Of a stretch of 64,000 nucleotides of DNA, positions 40,899 through 50,525 are shown in pieces. The position numbers and the translations under genes are program-made. The DNA comes from Lachnospiraceae bacterium UBA7202 (GTDB taxonomy: Bacteria; Bacillota; Clostridia; Lachnospirales; Lachnospiraceae): assembly GCA_002490705.1 (NCBI GenBank), contig DKUO01000021.1:26748-90747 (forward strand). Reading direction: 5' to 3'. The notes beneath the pieces are model-generated. The model was given only the letters and a program-made list of their open reading frames with translations. It did not search any database and was not told the DNA's origin. The stretch's first letter is position 1. Each line of letters begins with the position of its first letter.

Positions 40899-42244
40899 AG
40901 CATGCTATTTTGAATCAGCTCGGCGAGCTTCTTCGCCTCCGCATTGATGACCTTCTGGTCTTTTCCTTCTATCATAACCCTGACAAGCGGCTCTGTCCCT
41001 GAAGGGCGGATCAACACGCGGCCCTCTCCCGCAAACTTCTTTTCCAGAGAGGCAATGGCCTCCGCGATTTCAGGGTAATCCATAAAGTTCTCTTTTTTAT
41101 GATTCGGCACCTTAGCGCCCACCAGCGCCTGTGGCATCACTTCCATGATCGAGGACAGCTCTGAGAGCGGCTTTTTCGTCTCCACCAGCACCTGCAAAAG
41201 ATGCAGCGCACTGAGGAGTCCATCCCCCGTCGTATTCTCATCCAAAAAGATCACATGGCCTGACTGCTCACCGCCGAGGCTCGCGCCGATCTCTCGCATG
41301 CGCTCCAGCACATACCGGTCTCCCACTTTGGTCTGTTCTATCTTAATCCCGTTCTTTTCCCCCATCAGGAAAAATCCGAGATTGCTCATAACCGTGGCCA
41401 CAATAATATTCTTTTTCAGTTTTCCCTGTTTCTTCATATGATTGCCGACAATCGCCATAATCTGATCGCCGTTCACAATGTTTCCCAGTTCATCCACCGC
41501 TAACAGCCTATCCGCGTCCCCGTCAAAGGCCAGCCCCAGCTGTGCTTTCTCATAAACCACCCTCGCCTGCAGCTCTTCCATATGGGTAGAACCACAGTTG
41601 GCATTGATATTCGTACCGTCGGGATTATTGTGGATCGCCACCACCTCTGCGCCCAATTCTTTCATAGTTTCCACGGAAGTATAAAAGGAAGCGCCCTCCG
41701 CACAGTCCAGAACAAGCTTTATCCCCCGCAGATCCACATTCACTGCCTTCATGGCGTGATTGATATATTCCTCCCTTGCGTCCGTGCGGTATTTGATCTT
41801 ACCCACACTTGCGCCTGTAGGAAACTTAACGCCCTTCATGTCACTTTTGATCAAGCCCTCAATCTCATCTTCAAGGGAATCCGGAAGCTTATACCCGTTT
41901 CCGTCAAAGAACTTAATGCCGTTAAACTCTACCGTATTGTGGGAGGCAGAAATCACAACCCCGGCATCCACCTTATACTTTCTGGTGAGATAAGCCACCG
42001 CAGGCGTAGGAACGACTCCCACATACACCGCATTTGCACCCACGGAACACACGCCCGCCATCAAAGCGTTTGCCAGCATATCTCCCGATATTCTTGTATC
42101 GCACCCAACCATAATCGTCGGTTTATGTTCATTCTCCCTTGTCAGGACATAAGCGCCCGCCTGCCCCAGCTGCATCGCCAAAAGAGGAGACAGCTCCTCG
42201 TTCGCCACGCCGCGGACTCCATCCGTACCGAATAATCTGCTCAT
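40895..42244 (-). CDS. glmM: Phosphoglucosamine mutase
   Basis: 449 residues from the ATG at 42244 (GGAGG upstream; a GTG two codons earlier is less likely). It begins MSRLFGTDGVRGVANEEL; the phosphoserine is in VVISASHN, the metal site in FDGDADR, and the substrate loop in RPSGTEPLVRVMIEG. GlmM makes glucosamine 1-phosphate for UDP-GlcNAc. The order cdaA-cdaR-glmM is conserved in Firmicutes, and GlmM can inhibit CdaA by direct contact. Confidence 0.96.
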   Translation of the reverse strand: MSRLFGTDGVRGVANEELSPLLAMQLGQAGAYVLTRENEHKPTIMVGCDTRISGDMLANALMAGVCSVGANAVYVGVVPTPAVAYLTRKYKVDAGVVISASHNTVEFNGIKFFDGNGYKLPDSLEDEIEGLIKSDMKGVKFPTGASVGKIKYRTDAREEYINHAMKAVNVDLRGIKLVLDCAEGASFYTSVETMKELGAEVVAIHNNPDGTNINANCGSTHMEELQARVVYEKAQLGLAFDGDADRLLAVDELGNIVNGDQIMAIVGNHMKKQGKLKKNIIVATVMSNLGFFLMGEKNGIKIEQTKVGDRYVLERMREIGASLGGEQSGHVIFLDENTTGDGLLSALHLLQVLVETKKPLSELSSIMEVMPQALVGAKVPNHKKENFMDYPEIAEAIASLEKKFAGEGRVLIRPSGTEPLVRVMIEGKDQKVINAEAKKLAELIQNSML

Positions 42245-42266
42245 ACGCACCTCCGTTTTTCTCCCT

Positions 42267-43547
42267 TTATTCCGCCTCGATGAAATGCACCCGTACCTCT
42301 GTGACGCCGCTTTGTTTCAATCTATCGTCTGCCACCGTTGCATTTACAGGAACCCAATAGCTGCCCTCTGCGAGCTCTTCCATTTCCTCCTGCGCCATCC
42401 ACGTTTCCAGATCCACGGAAGCTGTGATGTCTTCCGCTGTAACCTCATTCAAAGCGCTCTGTAATCCCGCCAACGTGATACTGCACTCGTTTGCAGGTTC
42501 TGTAATCACTGCCTGATAGTTCTCAGGAAGGCCCTCGAATAAAATCCGTCCAACCGGAATCCTCACTGCCCGTTCCCGCTCCGCCTCTATCTTAGCGGTA
42601 ACATTAATCCGGCCAACAAAATTATTTTCCGCCATCTCTACGCCATCCGGCAGATATTCGTTCAAATCTACAAGAACGGTCACATCCTCGGACGCGTCCG
42701 ACACATCCAAAACCCCTGCGGGAATAGCAATCGCCTCCACATGTTCCAGAATTTGGGACTTGGCCGCTACCATAATCGACCCTTTGCTGAACTCAACCTC
42801 TCCCGTATACTGGTAACCGTTTTCCGGCGTTCCCGTAACTTCACAGACAACAGGCAGCGCCTTGAGTTCTAGAATCTCCACGTTGACCCGTACCTTGGTA
42901 ATGCTCTTCTCAATATTTGCCGCTGTAATTTCTTTGCCATCCTCGTCATAGAGACGAATGTCGGAATCTGTTCCGATATTGTTTGTAAAACCGGAGATAT
43001 CGACCTCCGCCTGCGCCTTTGCCACCTGCGAAATAACAGATTTCGGACCGGAAATCCGAATCAGGTTCTGATCCGTCGTGGTATCGCCCACCTTGTAGCC
43101 CTCACGCACCTCCCCCGTGGTCACCGGTTTGATCTGTAACGACCTGGTCTGCTTCTCCTCTATACTTAACCGCACATTATCGATATTGCCGCGTATACTG
43201 TCCAGCTTATCACTGTATTTGTTCGTGGACAGCTTAATCGGCACTGTGTCTACACTGGTCAAATCGTTGATATCCGCCACCGCCACAATATTGCTCTTGT
43301 CCAGCGAATCTATAATCGAACGGGGCGCCGACACCGTAACGGTATCGATCATGTCTGTCCCGTCCAGCACTTCGTACACCTGCCCTCTGTCAGTGATCAG
43401 ATTCGCATTTCTGATAGTGACAGGCACATCCGCTACACGGTAAGATACAATGGGGTCATTGATATTGGTGACAACCAGCCACAGTAACGCAGCGCTGAGG
43501 AAAGAAGCAATTTTTAATCCCCAGTTTCGGGTAAGTCTATTCTTCAT
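42267..43547 (-). CDS. cdaR: YbbR-domain protein, CdaR regulator of diadenylate cyclase
   Basis: 426 residues: a short cytoplasmic start, one membrane helix (about 10-27) followed by VTNINDPIVSYRVADVPVTI, and four extracytoplasmic YbbR repeats, each with a V.V.R....V pattern (for example INVTAKIEAERERAVRIPV). CdaR modulates CdaA activity. It overlaps cdaA by 11 nt. Confidence 0.92.
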   Translation of the reverse strand: MKNRLTRNWGLKIASFLSAALLWLVVTNINDPIVSYRVADVPVTIRNANLITDRGQVYEVLDGTDMIDTVTVSAPRSIIDSLDKSNIVAVADINDLTSVDTVPIKLSTNKYSDKLDSIRGNIDNVRLSIEEKQTRSLQIKPVTTGEVREGYKVGDTTTDQNLIRISGPKSVISQVAKAQAEVDISGFTNNIGTDSDIRLYDEDGKEITAANIEKSITKVRVNVEILELKALPVVCEVTGTPENGYQYTGEVEFSKGSIMVAAKSQILEHVEAIAIPAGVLDVSDASEDVTVLVDLNEYLPDGVEMAENNFVGRINVTAKIEAERERAVRIPVGRILFEGLPENYQAVITEPANECSITLAGLQSALNEVTAEDITASVDLETWMAQEEMEELAEGSYWVPVNATVADDRLKQSGVTEVRVHFIEAE

Positions 43548-44418
43548 CCTTAACCCCCGCCTTTCCGATGCTCTTGCCCTTCCAAAGTTTCCGTTTTTTC
43601 TCCTCTGTCGGTTTATCCTGAATCCCCTGAAGCCGTTCCTTCAACCGGCTGGCATCCAGACCTCTTTCCAAAGCACCGCCATAGGCTACGCTGATCTTTC
43701 CCGTCTCCTCAGAGACAATCACTGTCAGGGAATCTGTCACCTCCGAAATGCCAACGCCGGCCCTGTGTCTGGTTCCCAGATCCTTACTGAGCGCCATGTT
43801 ATCCGACAGCGGCAGGTAGCAGGTTGCAGACACAACCCGGTTTCCCCTGACAATGACCGCACCATCATGCAGAGGTGTATTGTGCTCAAAGATATTGATG
43901 AGCAGCTGGCTTGAAATAATACCGTCCACATCAATACCCGTTCTCTCGTATTCCCGCAGGGACTGTTCATGCTCAATCACGATAAGGGCTCCTGTCTTCA
44001 CTTTGCCCATTTCAACGGAAGCCTTCACGATCTCGTTGATCGTCCGATCTGAAAAGCGGCCGTCTTCCCGTTTATTGGCGTCAAGGAAGGAGGCCAGAAA
44101 ATTCTTGCGTCCCAGTTCCTCCAGCGCGGCCCGCAGTTCCGGCTGTAAAACCACCACAAACGCCGTAGCCGCGATACTGATAATATTGGGGACAATCCAA
44201 AGGATCGTATTCATCTTGCAGAGAGCCGCAATTACGATAAATACAAGGATGATAATGACGCCCTTCAAAAGCGCCCACGCCCTTGTATTTTTTATCCACA
44301 CCAAAATGTGATATGTCACAAAGGTCATAATGATAATCTCTGCCACATCATTCCAGTGAACGGAAGGCATATGCAGTTTTGCGAGATAGACCCCGATCCA
44401 ATTATTCAGTTGTTCCAT
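43537..44418 (-). CDS. cdaA: Diadenylate cyclase CdaA
   Basis: 293 residues: three N-terminal membrane helices (about 18-85) and a DAC domain with the catalytic DGA in TPLHDGAVIVRGN and RHR in LGTRHRAGVGISEVTD. It makes cyclic di-AMP from two ATP. The C-terminal tail is basic. It lies downstream of two membrane-protein genes and upstream of cdaR and glmM. Confidence 0.95.
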   Translation of the reverse strand: MEQLNNWIGVYLAKLHMPSVHWNDVAEIIIMTFVTYHILVWIKNTRAWALLKGVIIILVFIVIAALCKMNTILWIVPNIISIAATAFVVVLQPELRAALEELGRKNFLASFLDANKREDGRFSDRTINEIVKASVEMGKVKTGALIVIEHEQSLREYERTGIDVDGIISSQLLINIFEHNTPLHDGAVIVRGNRVVSATCYLPLSDNMALSKDLGTRHRAGVGISEVTDSLTVIVSEETGKISVAYGGALERGLDASRLKERLQGIQDKPTEEKKRKLWKGKSIGKAGVKDEE

Positions 44419-44456
44419 CTCCCATCACCTGCCTTCTGTGTCATTGATCATCGGTG

Positions 44457-45425
44457 TTACTCATAGCGCGTCGGTCTTGTATTTCTCGAAGCGCCGCTTC
44501 TTGCCGAGTTAATCTGCTTCACTTTCTTATCCGGCTTCGCCACGGTAACCTTAGGAACCGCCTTCACATAATAATAATACTCATCATCCTCAAATTGTAC
44601 TTTTTCCGTTCGACTATAATCTACATAAAATACAAAGAATTGTAATACCAGCGTAATCAGGAAAGAAATCACCGTGCCCAAAATCACGCCGATCAACGGC
44701 TGATTGATATCAAAAATCAGATCCCCCACCAGCAGTACCATGATATTCACCACAGCCCCCGCCGTCATGGCAATCGTCCACGCATAATCTATGCTCATAC
44801 GGCGCAGAAGGTATACGATAACCACCGTGATCGCAAAGGCTGCAATGGTGACCACCATTTCCCGGTTCTTAAGCAACCCGTCAATAATAAACTTAAATTT
44901 GGCTGCCATCTCCTCATCCGCCATGGCCGCAATCACTGTCGCATTTTGCGTTACATAATGGAGCATGTAATAAACAATCACGCCGCAGGCCACAGAAACA
45001 GCCGAGGCCGGCGTCCCGATCAACCCCATAGACAGGGGAATCACATAGGGAATCCGCAAAAGGAAGCAGACCGGCAGAAGCGTCACCACCAGAGTATCCT
45101 TCGGTGCAAACCGCAGATACAGCAAAAAGAGCAGTAAAAAGCCCGCGCCGATCACCGCCGCGCACTCCAAGCTGAAAGTATAGAGGTGCAGAAGAACAAA
45201 CACCGCTCCTATCAAAACAATAAAATTCGTCGGCATGAATGAGCACATAAGCGCCACAATCAAAACCACTGTCGCCCTGTCGATCGACTCCATATATCCC
45301 AGTCTGGAGTTGACCAGCGAAAGCGTAATGAGCGCCAGCAAAAATTTTAAAAGCGGTGTGATATACACTTCATATTTGCCGTATATCGTTAAAAGTATCT
45401 GTTTTGCAACCAGTAAAGTAGTCAT
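44457..45425 (-). CDS. Polytopic membrane protein near cdaA, unknown
   Basis: 322 residues with about nine predicted membrane segments covering residues 25-265 and a cytoplasmic C-terminal tail that is first acidic (QFEDDEYYYYVKAV) then basic (PDKKVKQINSARSGAS). No transporter or enzyme motif is recognisable. It sits 39 nt upstream of cdaA in the same orientation, with a second membrane protein before it, so a role connected with the envelope or c-di-AMP is possible but unproven. Confidence 0.7.
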   Translation of the reverse strand: MTTLLVAKQILLTIYGKYEVYITPLLKFLLALITLSLVNSRLGYMESIDRATVVLIVALMCSFMPTNFIVLIGAVFVLLHLYTFSLECAAVIGAGFLLLFLLYLRFAPKDTLVVTLLPVCFLLRIPYVIPLSMGLIGTPASAVSVACGVIVYYMLHYVTQNATVIAAMADEEMAAKFKFIIDGLLKNREMVVTIAAFAITVVIVYLLRRMSIDYAWTIAMTAGAVVNIMVLLVGDLIFDINQPLIGVILGTVISFLITLVLQFFVFYVDYSRTEKVQFEDDEYYYYVKAVPKVTVAKPDKKVKQINSARSGASRNTRPTRYE

Positions 45426-45449
45426 TGTATGTTGATCCCTTTATCCGTT

Positions 45450-45839
45450 CTATTCGTTTCTGTACATGGAAGAAAGCCTGTGCAGGTTCATATAGTACGC
45501 CCGCAGGCTCTTCTTCGCCCTGCTGTATCTTACGGTGTACACTATGTAGGAAATAAGCGCATAAATGCCCACCGTCCCAAGATAATAGAACAGAACATTT
45601 TTAGCAAACTCCAAAAGATCCATCTTATAGATGTCCGTCATAAATATTTCAAAATCATAAAAAATGTACATAGCAAAAACCACTACAAATGCGATGGTTG
45701 CACTTATAATGGATTTAAGCACCTGCCAACCTATATAGTCGCTCCGAAAATAGCTGCCGATGTCAAGGCTCTTCTTTCCTTCCCGTTCCTCAAAGACAGC
45801 CATCTTCGTCATCAGAACGACTCTCTCTTCATTTAACAT
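45450..45839 (-). CDS. Small membrane protein, unknown
   Basis: 129 residues from the ATG at 45839 (GGAG 6 nt upstream). A soluble N-terminal 40 residues precede two membrane helices (about 45-66 and 85-108) and a basic helical tail (RYSRAKKSLRAYY). It lies 24 nt before the nine-segment membrane protein and is probably cotranscribed with it. I do not recognise the family. Confidence 0.65.
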   Translation of the reverse strand: MLNEERVVLMTKMAVFEEREGKKSLDIGSYFRSDYIGWQVLKSIISATIAFVVVFAMYIFYDFEIFMTDIYKMDLLEFAKNVLFYYLGTVGIYALISYIVYTVRYSRAKKSLRAYYMNLHRLSSMYRNE

Positions 45840-45864
45840 ATACTTCTCCAATTTCCAAAAAATA

Positions 45865-46272
45865 TTAATTCAGGAAACGCATCTTCGGATTATCCTTCAC
45901 ATCCTTTTTCTTCTCCGGCTTGGGCGCCTCAGGCTTCTTGATGCTGTTTCCCAGTTCATTCGCCATCGAGTTCTTACACTTCTGGCAGAATCGTCCCGTC
46001 ATGATGGGCGCGCCGCAATTCTCACAGGTAAGCGTAATGCCGGAATCCGACGAAAGCTCCAGCCTTTCCTCTCTGAGCCACTGGTGAATCTGATTCGTGG
46101 AAACGTCACAGGCTTCCGCCACTTCAGGAATGGATGCATGGCCGTTGTCCTGAATGTATTTCTTTACTTCCTGAAATTTTTCCTCCATTCTCTCCCTGCA
46201 CGCAGGACAAATCGGCGGTCCGGAAACATAGTTGAAAAGATTCCCGCATTTTCTGCAATTCCTTACGTTCAT
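45865..46272 (-). CDS. YvyF/TIGR03826-like flagellar-operon protein
   Basis: 135 residues. An N-terminal zinc-ribbon-like part (CRKCGNLF...CPACRERMEEKFQEVKKYI) and a helix-turn-helix-like segment (IPEVAEACDVSTNQIHQWLREERLEL) match YvyF, and a second zinc motif (CENCGAP...CQKC) follows. In Bacillus yvyF lies directly after comFC and before flgM in the flagellar region; here it is likewise directly after the comF gene and near flagellar genes. Its biochemical role is unknown; a nucleic-acid-binding regulator of flagellar genes is plausible. Confidence 0.78.
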   Translation of the reverse strand: MNVRNCRKCGNLFNYVSGPPICPACRERMEEKFQEVKKYIQDNGHASIPEVAEACDVSTNQIHQWLREERLELSSDSGITLTCENCGAPIMTGRFCQKCKNSMANELGNSIKKPEAPKPEKKKDVKDNPKMRFLN

Positions 46273-46297
46273 ACTTCATCCTCCCTCAGATAATTTT

Positions 46298-47011
46298 TCA
46301 TATGCCTCTCCCAATCGCGAGAGCCACGAAGTAAATCTTCTCTACACCCACGCTTTTCAGCTCGCAGCTCACAGCGTCTATCGTGCTGCCCGTTGTGTAG
46401 ATATCATCAACAATTATAATCGTCTTTAATTTTACATCATTACGAAGAATTTTGAAAGCCTTTTTCAAATTATTTTGTCTCTGGGCGGCAGATAATTCTT
46501 TCATGGGCGCTGTTTTTTTCACTCTCCCTATCAAATCAGTGCAAACCGGTATCCCGGTGAGGGCGGAAAGCTCCCTCGCCAAGACCTCCGCCTGGTTATA
46601 TCCCCGCTTGCGTTTTCTGCTTTTGTGAAGGGGCACCGGGACAAACGCATCCGCCCTGCAGGCCCTGATAAAATTTCCCAAAACCCTCTCCATACATGCG
46701 GCATAAAAAGCGGCATACTCTCTTCTGCCATGATACTTAAAACGGGCAATCGAAGCAGAAACGTCCGGATATGCAAAGAGAGCGCGGCCGCTGTTATAAA
46801 GATGCGTGCGGCCCGCACAGTCAGCGCAGTATTCTTTGCCGTCGTCCCCGATATGTTTTCCGCATTTCATACAACGCGGCGGCTTGATGTAAGACAAAGC
46901 AGACTCACATTCCCTACAGATCAGGGCATTCCACGGTTTGACAGGCCCGTCGCAGACCGGGCAGCGGCGGGGATAGAGAAGTGACAGAAGTGTATTCGGA
47001 AGTGTGGTCAT
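46298..47011 (-). CDS. comFC: ComF-family phosphoribosyltransferase-like protein
   Basis: 237 residues with an N-terminal zinc finger (CPVCDGP...CREC and CMKCGKH...CADC) and a C-terminal phosphoribosyltransferase-like domain with IIIVDDIYTTGSTIDAV. ComFC is needed for DNA uptake steps in naturally competent bacteria, though the domain is widespread. It overlaps the end of recD2 by 4 nt. Confidence 0.9.
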   Translation of the reverse strand: MTTLPNTLLSLLYPRRCPVCDGPVKPWNALICRECESALSYIKPPRCMKCGKHIGDDGKEYCADCAGRTHLYNSGRALFAYPDVSASIARFKYHGRREYAAFYAACMERVLGNFIRACRADAFVPVPLHKSRKRKRGYNQAEVLARELSALTGIPVCTDLIGRVKKTAPMKELSAAQRQNNLKKAFKILRNDVKLKTIIIVDDIYTTGSTIDAVSCELKSVGVEKIYFVALAIGRGI

Positions 47012-49278
47012 AGAGTTTCCTTTCCAAAACCATTGACGTCTCCGTTTGCCATCGTGTTTATGACTTGATCGGCAAAGCCGGTATAACGCCTGTTTTCCTG
47101 ATTATTGGCAATCATATCGAGAAGCGTCGAGCGGCTTCCCAGAATGGTAACGCAGGCCTTTGCACGAGTGACCCCCGTGTAGAGAAGGTTGCGGTTAAAA
47201 AGCATATGGGGACCGGACAGAAGCGGCATGATAACGGCGGGATATTCACTTCCCTGAGATTTATGTATGGTGACCGCATAGGCCAGCTCAATCTCATCGA
47301 GGCCGGCATAAGGATAAGTCACCCGCCGGTGCTCGTCGAACTCCACCACCACCTCTTTCGCGTAGTCGTCTATAGAGCGGATGACGCCGATATCCCCGTT
47401 AAAAATTCCCATTCCCTGATCAATCGGAATCTGATAGCGGCTTACCACCTCCCACGGAAGCTGGTAATTATTTTTAATCTGCATCACCTTATCGCCCTCC
47501 CGGAACAGGGTATCCCCGACATGGCACTCCCGTTTTTTCGCATCCGGGGGATTCAGATATTTCTGCAAAATACCGTTTAACGTCTCCACCCCAAGCTTTC
47601 CCTTGCGCATAGGAGTGAGCACCTGAATATCGTAAGGTGTTGCATCCACATAACGGGGAAGTTTTTCCAGAATCAGCTGGATCATATGCTTATAAATCAC
47701 ATTCACGTCATTTCTTTCCAGAAAGAAAAAATCCTTGCTCTTGTTATCCAGTACCGGTTCCTCACCCGCATGGATTTTGTGGGCGTTCAGGACAATATCG
47801 CTCTCCTGCGCCTGCCTGAAAATCTTTTCAAGCGTCACCGTCTGAAAGGCATGGCTCTTAATCAGATCGGCGAGCACCTGTCCCGGCCCTACGGACGGCA
47901 GCTGGTTCACATCCCCGACCATAATCAGACGCGCCCCTACGGGAACCGCCTTTAGCAGAGACTGAAAGAGAAAAATATCCACCATGGACATTTCATCTAC
48001 AATAATTACATCCGCCTCCAGCGGGTTTTCCTCATTGCGCTCAAACCGGGCCGTTTTTCCCTCCAAAGCCGCCGCGCCGGAGAGCTCCAAAAGCCGGTGT
48101 ATGGTACGCGCCTCATACCCGGTGGCTTCCGTCATTCGTTTGGCGGCCCTGCCGGTGGGAGCCGCCAGAGAAATATCCATTCCCTGCGAAAGAAAATAGC
48201 GGATAATCGCATTGATAGTGGTCGTTTTTCCCGTCCCCGGACCGCCGGAAAGAATAAACACCCCGTTTCGTATACTCTCCAAAACCGAACGTTTCTGTAG
48301 CGCGTCCAGCGTGATACCCAGATCCTTTTCCACCTGATCAATTTTTTTAAGAAGGGCCTCCTCCTCAGCCGGGAGAAGCTCTTCGCTGATATTCAGATCA
48401 TGCAATAGCCGAGCGCAGTTTAACTCGGCGTAATAAAAGGTGGACGCGTAAACCCTGCGCTCGCTTCCGCCCGAAGCCGGCATCTTGATCACCAGCTTCT
48501 TATCCATCGCCAAATTTTGGAGCTGCGGCTCCATCAGGGAAGGGGCAATCTCCAAAAGTTCCCCGGCCTCCACCAAAAGCCTGTCCGCTGGAAGATAACA
48601 GTGTCCTTCGCCGCCCGCCCGCTGTAACGTATAGAGCAGTCCGCTTCTGATCCGGTAATCAGAATCGGTATGAATGCCGATTTTCGCCGCGATCTCATCT
48701 GCAATGCGAAATCCGATTCCCTGAATATCTTCCGCAAGTTTATAGGGGTTCTCCCGCATAATGCCATAGAGTCCCATCCCATAGGTCTCGTAAATGCGCA
48801 GCGCCAACGTGTTGGAAATACCGTAGCCCTGCAAAAAGGTCATGGCGTCGCGGGCGTCCCTCTTTTCGTAAACGGAAGCCGCAATTTCCCTTGCTTTCCG
48901 CAGGCTGATTCCCTTCACCTCCGCCAAGCGTTCCGGCTCCTCCTCAATAATGCGGTAGGTATCCGCGCCAAACGCTTTCACGATCCGCCTTGCCAGTGCC
49001 TCTCCCACACCCTTCACAGCGCCCGAGGAAAGATAGCGTTCCACGCTGACCTCGTCGCTCGGCGGCAGTATTTTATACTGTTCTATTTTGAACTGTTTCC
49101 CGTATACTTGGTGTTGGGCATAGTCCCCCTGCGCTTCGATCGTCTCGCCCTGATCCATGGTCTTAAAAAAACCCACGCAGGTGAGTTCCCCCTCCTGCGT
49201 GAGAAGATTTAATACCGTATATCCATTGTCTTTGTTTCGGTAAATAATGTGATCGATAAATCCCTTGATCGTTTCCAT
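47008..49278 (-). CDS. recD2: RecD2-type ATP-dependent DNA helicase
   Basis: 756 residues. The N-terminal OB-like and helix-hairpin-helix part (GVGEALARRIVKAFG) marks the RecD2 group as opposed to RecD of RecBCD. Walker A is LSGGPGTGKTTTINAI, Walker B VIIVDEMSMVD, and later SF1 motifs VTIHKSQGSEYPAVI and LYTGVTRAKACVTI are intact. It is a 5'-3' helicase for DNA repair and replication stress. The order recD2-comF is shared with other clostridia. Confidence 0.95.
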   Translation of the reverse strand: METIKGFIDHIIYRNKDNGYTVLNLLTQEGELTCVGFFKTMDQGETIEAQGDYAQHQVYGKQFKIEQYKILPPSDEVSVERYLSSGAVKGVGEALARRIVKAFGADTYRIIEEEPERLAEVKGISLRKAREIAASVYEKRDARDAMTFLQGYGISNTLALRIYETYGMGLYGIMRENPYKLAEDIQGIGFRIADEIAAKIGIHTDSDYRIRSGLLYTLQRAGGEGHCYLPADRLLVEAGELLEIAPSLMEPQLQNLAMDKKLVIKMPASGGSERRVYASTFYYAELNCARLLHDLNISEELLPAEEEALLKKIDQVEKDLGITLDALQKRSVLESIRNGVFILSGGPGTGKTTTINAIIRYFLSQGMDISLAAPTGRAAKRMTEATGYEARTIHRLLELSGAAALEGKTARFERNEENPLEADVIIVDEMSMVDIFLFQSLLKAVPVGARLIMVGDVNQLPSVGPGQVLADLIKSHAFQTVTLEKIFRQAQESDIVLNAHKIHAGEEPVLDNKSKDFFFLERNDVNVIYKHMIQLILEKLPRYVDATPYDIQVLTPMRKGKLGVETLNGILQKYLNPPDAKKRECHVGDTLFREGDKVMQIKNNYQLPWEVVSRYQIPIDQGMGIFNGDIGVIRSIDDYAKEVVVEFDEHRRVTYPYAGLDEIELAYAVTIHKSQGSEYPAVIMPLLSGPHMLFNRNLLYTGVTRAKACVTILGSRSTLLDMIANNQENRRYTGFADQVINTMANGDVNGFGKETL

Positions 49279-49292
49279 GAAACTCCTGAAGA

Positions 49293-49652
49293 TTACAGGC
49301 CGTAATTGATCTTAGCCTGCTCATACAACATCTGTGCTAAAGAATTAGATCCCTGCGTCGCAGTCTGTTCCGAAATCTGCTGAATAACAGTATCCTTGAA
49401 ATAGTCTACCATATTGGAAGCATAGCCATCTTCATCCTCGCTGAAAATGTCTACCGTTTTCTCCATTTCCTTATAAACCTGCTCCCACAGATATGCCTCA
49501 AACTGCTTGCACGCATCAAAGAGGGCATCGTCCTCCTTCTGCTTCGCCGCCTGATCCGCATTTTGCAGATTTTTCTGGAGCTGTTCTGCGGCCACGCGGT
49601 TCGTGTCTGTCATATAGTCTGTGTAAGCCGATAAGTTTGTTAAGTCGTTCAT
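49293..49652 (-). CDS. Flagellar rod-binding protein (FlgJ N-terminal type)
   Basis: 119 residues without a muramidase domain. LFDACKQFEAYLWEQVYKEMEKT and YKD-like DYFKDTVIQQISEQ match the rod-binding segment of FlgJ. It is encoded just after flgG-type genes and probably helps assemble or cap the rod. Confidence 0.85.
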   Translation of the reverse strand: MNDLTNLSAYTDYMTDTNRVAAEQLQKNLQNADQAAKQKEDDALFDACKQFEAYLWEQVYKEMEKTVDIFSEDEDGYASNMVDYFKDTVIQQISEQTATQGSNSLAQMLYEQAKINYGL

Positions 49653-49668
49653 ATATTATCTCCTATCG

Positions 49669-50487
49669 TTATCTCTTAAGGTTGTTGGCCACCTCAAGCA
49701 TAGAATCGGATGTGGTGATGGACTTGGAGTTCATCTCATACGCGCGCTGCGCCACGATCAGATTCACCATTTCGTTTGCCACCTGCACGTTGGATCCTTC
49801 CAGATAACCCTGTATAATACGGCTCTTGTCAACATCATCCGCCGTATCCTCATTGATGGCACGGCCGCTGGCAGTCGTCACGGTAAAAAGCGTATTACCC
49901 ACTCTGCTCAGACCTCCGGGATTGCTGAACTGGAACGTACCGATCTGCACATCAATCGGCTGCGGATTATTCTGTGCATCCGGATAGCAGATCTGGCCAT
50001 CCTCCGTAATGGAAAGTTTGCTCGCTATATAATCAGCAGATAAAACAATCGCGCGTCCTTCGGAATCCAATACCGGCAAACCGTCTGAGTTGGTGAGCGC
50101 CATACGGTTTCCGGCGCTGATCGCCCATGTAAAATCACCGTTTCTTGTATAGAAAATCTGCCCGTCCTCTCCGCGCAATGCGAAAAATCCGTCACCCTCA
50201 ATCGCAAATGCAGTATCGGAATCGGAGTCTAACAGGCTGCCCTGTCTGAAAATCTGATTGAGGGATGCGGTGCGCACACCCAAACCGATCTGGGAAGTCG
50301 TCGGCTTCGGATCCCCATTCGCCGTCGTAGTCGTGGAATGCAAATTCTGATACAGAAGAGACTTAAACTGCGCCACCTGCGCCTTATAGCCCACCGAATT
50401 GACATTAGCAAGATTGTTCGCTATCGTATCCACATTTGTCTGCTGTGCATTCATGCCGGTCGCTCCCGACCATAAACTCCTGACCAT
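49669..50487 (-). CDS. Flagellar rod/hook-basal-body protein (FlhP/FlgG-like)
   Basis: 272 residues. It begins MVRSLWSGATGMNAQQTNVD with TIANNLANVNSVGYK and ends with ANEMVNLIVAQRAYEMNSKSI, the N- and C-terminal helices that pair in axial flagellar proteins. Position after a second such protein and mbl corresponds to flhP in the Bacillus mbl-flhO-flhP cluster; FlgG is the distal rod equivalent. Confidence 0.93.
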   Translation of the reverse strand: MVRSLWSGATGMNAQQTNVDTIANNLANVNSVGYKAQVAQFKSLLYQNLHSTTTTANGDPKPTTSQIGLGVRTASLNQIFRQGSLLDSDSDTAFAIEGDGFFALRGEDGQIFYTRNGDFTWAISAGNRMALTNSDGLPVLDSEGRAIVLSADYIASKLSITEDGQICYPDAQNNPQPIDVQIGTFQFSNPGGLSRVGNTLFTVTTASGRAINEDTADDVDKSRIIQGYLEGSNVQVANEMVNLIVAQRAYEMNSKSITTSDSMLEVANNLKR

Positions 50488-50525
50488 AGAATCCTCCTTA
50501 TCACAATCAAAAAATCATTATTTTA

